Below are positions 26,401 to 37,900 of a DNA stretch of 64,000 nt, piece by piece (the first letter of the stretch is position 1; every line of letters starts with the position of its first letter). This DNA is from Phalacrocorax aristotelis. Its lineage: Eukaryota; Chordata; Aves; Suliformes; Phalacrocoracidae. The DNA is taken from positions 217,392,610 to 217,456,609 of the forward strand of contig NC_134276.1 of the NCBI RefSeq assembly GCF_949628215.1, in the 5' to 3' direction. The notes under the pieces were generated by a model. That model saw only the letters and a list, made by a program, of their open reading frames with translations, was not told where the DNA came from and made no database searches. The translations under genes were made by a program, and so were the position numbers.

Positions 26401-29400
26401 GAAAATCTGGGTGAATGCTTGAGCACGCGGCCATTGGGTTTTTTTCAGTCTGAAATAGGAAGCAGCTTTCACATGTTCATTTTTGTTATCTACCTATTCT
26501 GCTTTTCTAGTGTGAAAGGATGCTGTTTAAAAAGAAAAAAGTGCATCCACGTGGTACCACCAGAATTATTAGCCATAAAATGCAGGCGTATATTTTATTA
26601 TCTAGCAAGTGTACGTGGTGTTTACGATTCACGTACACATCTCCTTTAATCTTGGATTTTCTGATGTGACACCTGCGTATAAACTTCAAGTTAAATCTCA
26701 ACTGCTGTGTTGTATGAACGCTTTTTTTGCATAATTCAATTCAAAAAAATCCTTCCTACTGAGGGAGCTCAGGCTATCATTGCAGTGTCAAGTCCGATCT
26801 TGTCAGTGCCGTTTTTAGCTCAGCTGTCATGATGTCCTGAGCTGGCTGACTGCTATCCTCTTATTCCCCCAAACAGGTGCATGATGGACAGTGATGATGA
26901 AGTTCGGGACAGAGCAACATTCTACTTGAACGTCCTGCAACAGAGACAGATAGCCCTGAATGCTGCCTATATTTTTAACGGTCGGTGATAGAAAGGAAAG
27001 AAGTCCAAGCTGTTATTTCACATTCTGTATTATGGGTGGGCTTTGTTGCTGTACAAATAACTTTCTGTAATGTAACTAGGGTCAGAATAACTAGAAAGAA
27101 CAGAACTGTGTGAGTTTTCTGGCCCTAGCGCTTTCCTGTGAGGTACTTGTGCAAACGGGAATGGCAGATTGAGCAAAATATGGGAAGGACTGTCTAGGAA
27201 ATGGAGCCAGGAGTACGGGTTGGGCTTTTTTCTTTGTTGCCTCTTCCTTCGCTTGGGATGACTTCTTAACCTTTGCTCCATTGCAAAATGAGGATAGTAC
27301 ATCTTGTTGCCAGGATCGGTTATAAAAATCTTCCATGGTCTGTGGTTGAGAGTTCATGCAAGCAGAATATTCAGTGTATTTAAGACTATATGCAGAGGAG
27401 TTTTCTGGATTGAACTGTTTAGACTGCAGTACCCTCTGGAATGGCAACTTCCTATGTCATCTTTGGAGCAGTTTGGGTTTTTTTTTATTCTGTGCAATAT
27501 CTTGAAGGACTTAGCGTGTGTGTTTGTGTTTACTGAGAAATGAAAGTGCTTTACCAGCTTTTTATTAGCCGAAGTCCAAACCATCTCACAAGAGTTTTTC
27601 TCTGCAGCCTGAACCAATGGACAATCTACAGAGAAGAGCTCTTTAAATAATCTTCCTTATTTGTATCTCGAGAGGGAGGTAACTGAGACCCAGATAAGTT
27701 TTTCAGACTCTGGCGTCTTGTTGCTGTTGGTGCAGCGGGCAATTGAAAATCCACATTTTTCATTTGTGAACCCTGTATCGTAGTGCCTGTAGGCTTCTGA
27801 CAGCTCCTGCTCTTTAAAACTGAACTTTTCTACCTGTGCTTCTACTTTGCAGGGTTGACCGTCTCTGTTCCTGGGATGGAGAAAGCCCTGCACCAATATA
27901 CGCTGGAGCCTTCTGACAAACCTTTTGATATGAGAACAGTTCCGCTGGCTACTGCACCAATCTTTGAACAGAAAGCAGGTAACACTTGGGCTTCATCTAA
28001 ATAGGTGGTGGGCAAGGCTGTAAGCATTCGGGTTGCCGTTACTTGATGTCTGTAAACTGGCTGCTGTCCCAGTAGGGTCAGGCCAAGAGCAGAGGTGGCT
28101 CAGCTGAATGCTGTACAGGTTACAGTGCCACTGGCTTTGCAGAAGCAAGCCTGCCTGATCTTCACAGATAAAGGAAGACAGCGCCTCTTTCTGAAGGAAC
28201 ACGGCGTGGCAAGAATGTTCCTTATTTGTTCTGCTAATCTTGTTATCACAGCTGAGTTTGTACATCATCAGAATTTATTAGTTCATTGATTGGAAAAAAG
28301 TACATTCCAGAAGCGCTTAGTCACTGGCTGTCTTCCATGTGCTTGCACAATTCTTGCATTTTGACTTTTTGCAACTTGTTAAGAAAAGGTTTGGGGTTTG
28401 GTTTTTTTCTTTTCGTTCTTCTTTTTCCAGCTTTTTTGCTGGCTGTTCTGGACTAATGTGTGGTTTCTACATCGTTACTCAAACGTCTCTCCTCTTCTCT
28501 CCTTCCGATCCAACACTGCCTAGCAGAAAAGATATTTCAGTGTGTGTGAGGAGCCAGGCTGGTAATGGTTTGGAGCAGAATGTGTGAAACGCTACAGGTT
28601 AAGGAATTTTTTAGTGGAGGTATAACAGCATTTAAAACTCCTGCATGGTGTAGCTGACAGAGCAATGTCTTTGCTGCTTTTTCTTCACAGAGATTGCCCT
28701 AGTGACCAGCAAGCCTGAGAAAGTTGCTCCTTCCCGTCAGGATATATTTCAAGGTATGAGAGATGATCTGTGGGTCTCCAGCACTGGAAGTGTTGGGAGG
28801 ACTGCCACAGGTCAGGCGGGACCAGTGAACAAACCTGTCACTGTAAGTGTCCGTCATCTTCTTTTCCCTTCTGCACAGAACAACTGGCAGCCATTCCAGA
28901 GTTTAAGAGCTTAGGTCCATTATTCAAGTCTTCGGAACCAGCACAGCTCACAGAAGCAGAAACGGAGTATTTTGTTCGTTGTATTAAACACGTGTTCACA
29001 AATCACATTGTTTTCCAGGTAAGAGAAGTTTTGCGCTTTTGCCAGAGCGTAATAGGAGTTGGCCTTTAATGATGCCTGGGCGTAGCATAAACAGTGTTGT
29101 CATTGTGCCCTGGAGAGGACAGCTTCTCTCTTCAGGGACTTACAAGGAAGAGTTAAGAGGGTGTGTGCTGCTTGCGTCAATGATCAAAGAAGGGTGGGGT
29201 TTATGATCCCGTCTGTTAACGAATTCCAGTAAAATTGAAGAGAAAAGCTGTTTAGTGAGAATGGCCGGCTTGATCAAAGATGCAGGATGTCTGCTGTATG
29301 CTGTGGAGTATTGTAGCTGATTTGGGGGAGAATTCTCCATTAGAAATGTTTCTTCTATGTTCAAGTCCTTTTCATTTTATTCTTCTGCAGTTTGATTGCA

Positions 29401-32400
29401 CAAACACGTTAAACGATCAGCTGTTAGAGAGAGTCACTGTGCAGATGGAGCCGTCGGATGCTTACGACGTGATCTGCTGCATCCCAGCACCCAGCCTGGC
29501 TTACAACCAGCCGGGCATGTGTTACACCCTTGTCCAAATTCCCCAGGATGACCCCACTGCAGGTACCCCTTGGGAGGGAATTATTCTGCACGACATAATC
29601 CCTCAAATGATGTTTTTGGAGAACAGATAATAAAACGTTCAGAGTATGGGATTTGGCAAGTGCATTCTGAGATTCTAGTACTGTTTCATTCTCATGTGTC
29701 GCACGTGCTGGTTTTTATGTAGAACCTGTGTTTGTGCAAAAATGCATGCACGCTTCTTAACTAATCAGTGGTACGGGATGATTAAAAATAGGACGATTAA
29801 GAGGACTGGAGAGCGTGCAGGTAATACAGGAAAATGAATTTATTATCTTGAGTCAATGAAAGGAGCACGTGGATGTTTTGTAGTAGTCAGAAACAGAATT
29901 GGTAAAAGGAAAGTACTAGTGGGGGAAAAAAAAGATTGGGCCTCTACATATCTAGGTAATGCAATTGTTCCTTTCTTTAGAGAATTAGAAACAACTATGA
30001 AATTTAGGAATGAGAGATTTTCTTGGGCATAAAACTCCCCTTTCTTGCTTTTATTATTCACGCTTAAAAGAAACTCCATCGGATTTGCAGCTGGTTTATG
30101 ATGACTCAGCTCATCAGCAGGGCGGATTTCTTGCTTATCGCTTTAAAAACAGAAGATTGAGTGTGAATTCCTTGAACTGTGGTTTTGGATCATAATTTGC
30201 CTGTCAGAAACCCTTGCAAAGTTTCTCCTGGTAGCTAATGCTGGCTGGATCGTACTGCAGCACTCTGCAGTGGACCTGTGCTTGTTACACTGTGGCCCTG
30301 GCACATTCCTCCCGAGATCCTCCTCTGGCCTTTATCTTAGAGTCTGGGGAGAAATTTTATGTGAAGTTGAAACATGCTCTGACTATGACCCTGTCATATG
30401 TTCTGGGGCAAAGTTAATGCACATTCTTTCCACCCCTTTTTTGGGAAGCGAGAGTTCAAGCAGAAGAAACTGCGCTATTAACATATACGGGCTTTTCTTC
30501 TCCCCCCCAGTCGCTTGTACTTTCAGTTGCACAATGAAGTTCACTGTTCGAGACTGTGACCCAAACACAGGCGTGCCAGAAGATGATGGCTATGATGATG
30601 AATATGTGGTAAGTTCAGGACTGGGTTGGGGTTTGGGTTTTACCCCCCCCGCCCTTGTCATTAATTCTGAATTACTTGGCCAGTGGGTTGATGGTTTTCC
30701 TGCGGATCTGAAGCCAGTAGGAGAGATCAGCAGGCCTGCCTGAAACACCATTTCCAACATATGGCAGCTTGTAACTTTGGATCTTTCCTCAAAACCTTGC
30801 CTCTGCCAATAGTTTAGCTTTAGTGCCCTATGGGGTAGGATTTGTGGGGACAGAGAGGAAGAAGGGAATAACTTTCATTGTCTTTTTTCAAAAGCATGGC
30901 CCAATCTTTCTCTCCGCCTGCAGCGTTTGCACTTCTGTTTATTGTGTTCGCGTTACCAATCACTGAAATACACGTCAGATCTCAGGGAAGTGCGGCCTTC
31001 TGGGCATGGAGGAAGTAAAGGCTCCTGCTGGATTCTGAGAGTGTCTCTCTCCTCAGATGCCCAGTAAGGGCTGGAACGGGCTTTGACTCACAAAGCGATT
31101 GCCCCATTTTCTGCTCTCTTTTAGTCTCGCTGATATATTTGTGTCGATGTTTTTAAGCTTTGCAGATGACCACCATAAGTAACCACTGTTGTTATGCGCT
31201 TCTCCTGAAATTAAAGCCGGGCATGCCAGAGTTGTCTTGGCAAAATGCTGCTGTCCTGTCTCTGTCTGTCTTTCCCTTTCTAAGATTAGGGTCCTTTCTG
31301 TAACTGACAACTGAAAATCTCCCTTGCTTTTCTGTCAGTTGGAAGATTTGGAGGTGACCGTGTCCGACCATATTCAGAAGGTTTTAAAGCCTAATTTCGC
31401 AGCTGCCTGGGAAGAAGTGGGAGATGACTTTGAGAAAGAAGAAACCTTTGCTCTTAGTTCAATTAAAACTCTTGACGGTGAGATGATCTCTCCTGGTTTA
31501 TTTGTGACCCATGTAGTACTCCTGGTAAATCTGCCACACTGGGGATATATTTACTGTGGTAGGAGGAGCATTTGGTGCCTTCCAAAGTGACATTATGTCC
31601 CAGCAACAAGGCTTTGTGTTGCAACTTCAGGAATATAGTGGGTGGAATTTTGGCAGTGCTCCCTTGCTTGAGGCTGGCTGAAGGGAGGGGGGTGCGTTCC
31701 CGGGCTGTGAAGACAGCTGAAAGGACATCCATCGCAGGGTAGGTGTGTTGGTGGGGCTGCAACCCAAGGTAATGAATGGAAATGGTTAAGCCATGTGGGT
31801 GCTTAGAGAATGTTCTTGAAGTGCAAATTAGTTCTCACAGAAATCTTGGCATCAACCTGAAGGTAATTTTCTTCTTCAATCTCTGAATGCAGAAGCTGTC
31901 AATAACATCATCAAGTTCTTGGGCATGCAGCCCTGTGAGAGATCAGATAAAGTGCCAGAGAACAAAAATTCTCACACGCTCTACTTAGCTGGTAAGTATT
32001 CTGGCTGTTGAACTCAATTTTTCCATGTCCCCACACAGATATATATATATTTTTTTTTTTTTAACTAAATGAAGGGGAATGGGTTAGGAGATTCTGCTCT
32101 TCTTTTGAGTTTTTTCTCTATAGAAAGCCGAAGTGAACCAGTGAGTTGAATGCATCTGGTGCTAACTTGGAGCCTGCTGTTGTGGGTGTACTTAAGCTAG
32201 GCTCTTGGGTGTCTTAGTAGGTATTTTACCTACAGGAAGGGTAGTGAATCCTTTGAATGAAGAACTTCCAGAGCAGACACCTAACTAAATTCCTTCCCTG
32301 TTGTCATCTCAGACGGGGGTTCCTAGGATCATCTTGTTTTCAAGTTCCTGTCACTAAAGACACATCCTGAACTGGCCTGCAGTACCCACAACTGTGCTCG

Positions 32401-33163
32401 AGGCTTACGGTTTTGGGCAAACCCTGGAAGTGCTCTACGGAACTTTGCTGCAGTTGTTAAAACAAAACTGCAATGGATGTGGCACACAGTGTTGCAAGGG
32501 AAGGGTTGGATCTCAGTTTATTTCAGGCACAGAACGGGTAACTCCAGGTCTGTCCGCGTAGGGATGCTGAAACGGGACTGGAGGTGGCTTGTCCTACAGT
32601 CTGAATTGCCTCCGTCAGCGCCACTTCCAAGCCCTCATGGAGAAGCGTAACAGGACTATTCCTCCTTTGAGGGCAAGGACGCTGAGCCAATGGACTGCAC
32701 GTTCATGGAAGAATTACAATATGTGTTGCCTTCTCAAACTAGAAGTGAGCTTCAGCTCCGTGCTTTCTGTTTCTACCTATTTGGATCAGCCTAGCCCTCC
32801 AGCAGCACTTGCTGCCTCTGTTTAATTAGGGCAGTATCTGTTATCTCCAGTCTTTGGCCTCAAGCTTAGGGTATTTGGGGGTTTGGGGTTTTTTTTTTGT
32901 CATTTCCCCCCTCTCTGCAACTGGCCATAAACTGAATCTGTCTTGCACTCCCTGGATTGTTGGCTCCTGGGTTAGGATTAGATCACTGAGCCTCTCTTAG
33001 AGTTAATCTCTTAAATATTGCTCTGTCCCCAGGTGTATACAGAGGCAGCCACGATGTGCTGGTAAGGTCCAGGCTTGCACTAGGAGATGGCGTGACCATG
33101 CAGGTGACGGTTAGGAGCAAGGAAGAAATGCCCGTCGATGTCATCCTGGCTTCTGTAGGCTGA
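11423..33163 (+). CDS. COPG2: Coatomer subunit gamma-2 (24 coding exons, complete)
   Basis: Gamma-2 subunit of COPI coatomer, in the F (beta/gamma/delta/zeta) subcomplex that Arf1 brings to Golgi membranes for retrograde transport. Exons: 11423-11459, 13411-13463, 14219-14299, 15189-15260, 16416-16495, 17316-17391, 17810-17902, 19519-19605, 20347-20504, 21213-21346, 21882-21949, 22566-22754, 23632-23727, 24145-24388, 25655-25730, 26877-26980, 27853-27978, 28691-28753, 28879-29018, 29391-29562, 30511-30608, 31339-31477, 31893-31991, 33033-33163. They total 2616 nt, 871 aa plus stop, the length I know for human COPG2. Residues 1 to about 540 form the alpha-solenoid (HEAT/ARM) trunk, then a linker ([14 protein letters not shown]), then the ear/appendage to the end ([17 protein letters not shown]). 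It opens [21 protein letters not shown]1 has MLKKF and GGGSN, so this is the gamma-2 paralogue. All introns are GT-AG. Intron 16 has an odd donor, GTCGGT. The gene is tail to tail with MEST. Confidence 0.98.
11560..11640. repeat. Three-copy tandem repeat in COPG2 intron 1
   Basis: About 28-bp units beginning GTAACGGCCGCTGAGG lie at about 11562 and 11590, with a more diverged third copy (GTAACGCCTGCTGATG) at about 11617. They lie about 100 bp inside intron 1, within the CpG island. They explain the proline-rich open frames on the other strand here, which are not genes. Confidence 0.8.
12507..12738 (-). mobile_element. CR1 LINE 3' fragment in COPG2 intron 1
   Basis: Antisense CR1 tail starting ATCATAGAATGTCCTGAGTT, followed by GGAAGGGACCCACAAGGAT and the GCCAGGGCTCCACCACC block. 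It matches the copies at 4793-5445 and 39,531-40,485 closely, so it is the same subfamily, truncated to about 230 bp. It lies antisense to COPG2. Confidence 0.92.
13936..13964. repeat. Perfect 13-bp inverted repeat in COPG2 intron 2
   Basis: Arms CTTAATTCCTTCC (13936-13948) and GGAAGGAATTAAG (13952-13964) flank a 3-nt spacer, TGG. The pairing is perfect, but the structure is short and isolated. No function is evident. Confidence 0.85.
18757..19257 (+). mobile_element. CR1 LINE with ORF2 C-terminal remnant, in COPG2 intron 7
   Basis: Sense CR1 copy of about 500 bp. Its left part reads like the end of the CR1 reverse-transcriptase ORF ([13 protein letters not shown], then a [13 protein letters not shown]-like block, and WHRLPREAV). 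It then runs into the 3' UTR block GGTCCCTTCCAAACCCCACCA and ends GATTCTGTGAC. Several stops and frame changes make it dead. It differs from the subfamily at 4.8 and 39.5 kb, so at least two CR1 subfamilies are present in the window. Confidence 0.9.
20575..20593. repeat. Poly-T tract (19 T)
   Basis: Homopolymer run of 19 T in COPG2 intron 9, about 70 bp after the exon 9 donor. No attached SINE or LINE body is visible. Confidence 0.95.
23928..23968. repeat. Perfect 17-bp hairpin in COPG2 intron 13
   Basis: Left arm AGATGTTCAGATGATGT (23928-23944) and right arm ACATCATCTGAACATCT (23952-23968) are exact reverse complements around a 7-nt loop, CCCAGGC. The stem does not extend outward. It lies about 200 bp after the exon 13 donor, in intron. 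The stem is too short for a normal microRNA precursor. Confidence 0.9.
32040..32063. repeat. Short AT/T tract in COPG2 intron 23
   Basis: A few TA units run straight into a run of about 14 T, shortly after the exon 23 donor. Simple low-complexity sequence. Confidence 0.7.
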
Positions 33164-33473
33164 GTGTTACAGCGCATCGACTGTGATGGAAACCTCCTTT
33201 GCAAGCACTGGTTGGGTATTTACTGGATATCAAGCAGCCTGTCTGTCTTTCTGCATGTAGTTTTTATTCCTCAATTTGGTAAATATTTTGTATGATGTTA
33301 CAGTAGTGGCAATAGTGGCTGGCTGGTACTGAGCCTTTCCCCTGTCCCTTCCCTCGTCGTCACTTACACATTCCTATCTAACTTATTGCCTCTCTGGCCA
33401 CTTGCAGGAGAGCAGGGAAGATAAAAGATGCAAGTGGTAAGAAAACGGAATCAGACTTTTGTCAAAACTGATT

Positions 33474-33479
33474 TTTATT
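33474..33479 (-). terminator. MEST: Candidate MEST polyadenylation signal (AATAAA on minus strand)
   Basis: Plus-strand TTTATT here is AATAAA for MEST. It is the first canonical signal downstream of the MEST stop codon (34905). Only variants are nearer, such as CATAAA at about 34263-34268. If used, the MEST 3' UTR would be about 1.4 kb and would overlap the COPG2 3' UTR. This is inferred from signal position only. Confidence 0.4.
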
Positions 33480-33486
33480 AACAGAA

Positions 33487-33536
33487 AATAAACACTGGTC
33501 CAAGTGGTGGAATTCGTATGAATTACTGTTAATAAA
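33487..33536 (+). terminator. COPG2: COPG2 polyadenylation signals
   Basis: Two AATAAA hexamers, at 33487-33492 and 33531-33536, lie 325-370 bp after the COPG2 stop codon. The gap is free of other exons, so these are the likely ends of the message. A further AATAAA at 33675-33680 could give a longer form. Confidence 0.75.
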
Positions 33537-33554
33537 ATAGAAATTTCTTGTTCT

Positions 33555-34904
33555 AATTCTTTTTGCTTCAATACAGAAAATGCAGCCCGTTAAAAACCAC
33601 ACAGAACTTGCAGAATCTTCCAACCTGCAAGTTTGCTATTTCTTGATGATTGTCTCTTCTGTTCCTCACAGAAAAATAAATGTACAGAGAGATTAATCTT
33701 CACCTATCAAGGCATATTCAGTTCTCTGAGCCTTATGTCAGATAATACCAAACAGTGCAGCCTTCTTGGGCTCAAGGATGTGAAACATCATCTATCGGAA
33801 GTTGGGAAGAGGTGAGGAAGGAGGGACCTTATGGTGACTTCCTTCTGAGGGAAGTTCTGCACCTCTCTGCTGATGAATTGATGTTTCTTCAGTTATCAAG
33901 TCAGGGTGAGGAAGGAAGGAATACTATTGTAATGCTCATTTAAACGCCTGTCCCAGATCCTTGTGGCTGGAATAGCTATTGCTCAGAACACCTTGGCTTC
34001 TGCTAGTGCCAGTATTGCATATTTATCTTGCTCTAGTAGAACAGGTATGAGGCTGCCCTAGGAGAAGTGTGTGCTACAGTCAGGCTTTGGGGAAGCTCCT
34101 GAGATAGGCCCAGGGGTGTAGTGTCAGTGAGCAGCTCTGCTTGTTAAATCAAAAGACAGAGGAGCAAGGAAAGTGGTAAAAACTTGAGGTTTAGAGCTTG
34201 CCTTTTGGTAACCGGCGATTAAAAAGAGATTACTGAAGACAATTCCAGTGCTTAAATGCCCCTTTATGGGCACAGAGCATCATTCCCTATACTTTGGGGG
34301 ATTACAGACCCAGTTCTCCTGCTGTATTTTGTGTAGGCAAACTCAGTTTCAAATTCTTCAGTCCTGAGAAGCTGGCCAGGTACTAGAACACTTAGCCACT
34401 TAGCAGAAGGATGTAATTTAAACTGCCTGTGCAGCAACTCCAAAAAAAAAAAAAAAAAAAAAAGCCAAACCAACATCCATCTTAGGAATATGCACATCAA
34501 CCCTTGGCTGCTAGTGGTCCTGTCTACCTGTGGCACGCAGCATAGCCTAGCAGTGAAGACAAGGACTCAGACTGATACATGTGCTCTGCATCCCCCCAGG
34601 TGCCCCTGTCCTCCCTTGAGCCCTCCTGGCTCTAAATATAGATACAGGCTGGACAAGAATCAAGGTCAGCATGGGGCTGGAAGAGCTGTCAGTAACTCTG
34701 CTTAGGCTGACAGTTCTGTCCATGCCTCCCCACAGGCTAATCTCTTCCGGTGCTCAAAGGATTTAACTACATAAATGCAGGAGTTTGGCAGCCAAAGATG
34801 AGGGTGTTAGTGCGAAGTGTTGGATCTGGAGATAAAAATCAAGGTTTCTTCCTGCCCCCAAAGCCTGACTCATAAACCAAGAGTGAGAACTGAGCTGCAG
34901 CAGC
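33555..34904. other. COPG2-MEST convergent spacer; probably MEST 3' UTR
   Basis: About 1.35 kb lie between the COPG2 polyadenylation signals and the MEST stop codon. I see no coding exon on either strand. The spacer includes an A-tract of about 22 nt at about 34442-34463, seen as poly-U in a MEST transcript. Lacking a nearer canonical minus-strand AATAAA, most of this is probably transcribed as MEST 3' UTR. Confidence 0.5.
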
Positions 34905-37900
34905 TCAGAAAGAGTTGATGAAGTTCAGATACGCATTCAGGAAGCCTGTCGGATCCTCCAGCTGTGGATAGTGGCTAATGTGGTCGTCCAGCACAGACAC
35001 CGTGGACATGGGAAGCACCTTCCTGTTGGAAGAATGCAGCAAGGCATAAGCATGGGAACTGCAGCAGGCTCAGCCCGCAGCCAGCCAAGTGCTACCAGTG
35101 AGGAGGACAGTACCCTCTTGCACAGCTGAAATTCTGCCCATAATGTGGTTTTGGGACAAAAAAAGCCCGTAGCAGCTACAGCTGATTTCTCTTCCAAGTG
35201 CTGGATTTACTTCATGTTAGTTTGGATGAAAAGACTACCTCAGTCAATAAATCTTACCTGTGTCTGATGTGGTTTTAAAATGCTCGATTGATTTGACTGA
35301 GAATTGTGACTTTGATGCCTAAAATGAGAGCGATTTCCAAAACGCAGAAGGCTCCAACTGAATCACCTGGCTGTGCAGGTTATAGGTGGGAATTAAAAAC
35401 AGCCTCCGTGAAAAGAGAATTGAAGGAAAAGTCTGAGACAAAATCTCCCTCGAAATGAAACCCCCGTTGCGTATTCCCACTTTGTGACGGGTATCGTCTT
35501 ACTTGTAAAGCTGGAGAAACTCTGGGTGTGGGTTCACAGGGTCCAGGGGCCCATAGATTAGATGCACTGCAAGACAGAAGCACAGACAGAGCTTTTATAC
35601 CCAAGGACATCCCTAAACTAAGCTGAGACCTGTTGCAGACGTGTTCCCCACACACACAGAGCTTGGGAAGCTTTCAGCAGAGCGCTGAGCAAACCAGCTG
35701 CCAAAAGGGCTCTTGCTTCTCTGCCCTGGGGTCAAGTTCAGCCTCCAACCTTCCTCCTGCAAACACCAAACCTTCCCTTGAGTGATTGTGACATCTCTTG
35801 AGCCTGAAAAGCACCTTGGCTTCCCTGGGGCAGCATCTGGAGAAACTGGAGGCTATGAACCAGCCTCTAAAGGAGAGTTACCTCTGCTCAGTGGAACAAA
35901 CCCATTTTCCTCTTACCTCAACAAGCTCACAGCTCTCTGCTGTAACTGACCCTTAAACGGGAGCAGGGAAGTTTGCAACACCCTGCACAAACTGGCTTTG
36001 AGCCATGTCGTCCTCATCAGAATAACAAGAGGCTCCAGCAATTAGTGGAAGAAGCCGTTGTCACACTCCAGTGCCTGCAGGAGAGGGGGCGATTCCCAAC
36101 AACCCAACCAGTAAATCCAAGAAAATGGATTCCTACTCACGTGGGACAGAGGTGGACATCAAAGCCCCAACCCAGCGGTCTCTGTGCTTCTTTCTCTGAT
36201 TTATGTACTGCAAAATACTAAAGAGAAACCTGTTGTTACACAGCAGACGGTGACTCGAGGTGCTGCACAGCCTGGAAATTGCTCTCAGGGCAACGTATGG
36301 CAGTCCAATGAGACCGAGGTATAATCTGCATCCCCCAGACACCGCCTCCTTAGGGCAATGGCAACGGCACATCAGTCCGCTGACCATCCCCGAGCTTAGC
36401 GAAATGCCTAAGATGTTTTTCTTAATTTTTACTTAGTCAGCAAATAAAAGTGCAAATGAGGTTGGGACCCTGACTCCAGGTCTCACCGCTGCTGGCTCTG
36501 TGCCCTAAGGCTCCTACTGGAGGATAACCCCTGTTCATTTAGGAAGGGAAGGACAGCCCAGAGGCTGGGGAGATAGGAGGATGGAATTTGAGTCCTTCCT
36601 AGCTGAGATGGAAGCAAATTTGGGTCCCCTGCTCCCAGTCAAATGCCACTGGGTTGTTCAAGGGGGTGAACCATCGTAACCCTTGTGCCAGGCAGTGCGG
36701 TGAGTCACAGCGGGCTGCAGGCGGCCAGCAAACAAGCACTGAAAGGTTGGTTACCCCCAGGCCCCCGTAGCAAACTCCACACAGAGCAAAAAGCGGGTTT
36801 ACAATCAGATCCTACAAAACGGAGCAGAAATCAATCTGCTAAAAGCCTGCGCAGACGCAGTGCCATCTCAGCACCCCCAGGCTCGGCTCACCGGTGGTGC
36901 AGCAGCTCTGAAACCATTTCAGTGCCCCGCAGTGAGAGGAGTCAACACTGAACTGCTGCATGTGGAGGAGCGCACAAGAAGATAAATTGCGCTAGTCAGG
37001 TCTTACAGTGAAAATCTGAACTGCTAAACAGCTCCTCAGCCTGTCTCATCACCCCAGCCACCAACTCGGGGCGACTCCTTGCTTCAGCAGAGCTCTTGGG
37101 GGGCTGAGGCTCACAATTTAAACGTCAGGTTCAAGTCAGGTGGGTTATAAAAAGCCTTCCAAGGACGGGAAGCTACAGTAAACAAACGTACCTATACTCT
37201 GACACACAACATTTAAGGGGCTGGAGGTATTTCGGCACTGAGCTTCCCATCGTGGCTGCGCTGCCAGCAAAGGTGATGTTGCAAGTATTTGCCATGACGG
37301 GACTTGGCAAGCGGGCAGTGCATCAGCTGTCTGTCTATTGCTGGACTTGGGCGAGTAGCCCTTGTTAGAAGAGGCAATTAGCAGGTGCCCTTTGGAGGGG
37401 CTGAGCTATTTGGGCCTTCCTGTGGTTTGTCTGGAGATTGTCCCTGGCGGGACCCGAGAGGAGTTTGCACGCTGGGGGAGGACACACGCAGGGCCCGCTG
37501 AACGGGGATACTCAACTCACAACCGCCAGCCCGAGGTCCTTCCAAAAGTCCCAAACTGGAGAGAACCCGATCTAGCTCCAGTTTTAACAAAAGCCCACAA
37601 ATTCAAGGCCCTAATTTCCAAAGAAGAAAAAATTCCACGTTCTACATCTCTAGCGTTGTTGTTCTTGCAGATCCTCCTGAATCCAGACTTCATTTACCTG
37701 CCTTTCATCATCCCAGCAAGAATCCCTGCTCCTACACCACACCCTAGCTCTTTTCTGGGGAGCAACAATGTTCCTGGACCCCAACAGAAGCAGCTGGAGG
37801 CTCTGGGGATCCAATATCCAAGGACCTGGCCGAGCTCTGATAACCTCCAAGCCGCTTCATGGCTCTGCCTGCAAACAGAGGGACGCTGCAGGTGTAAAAC

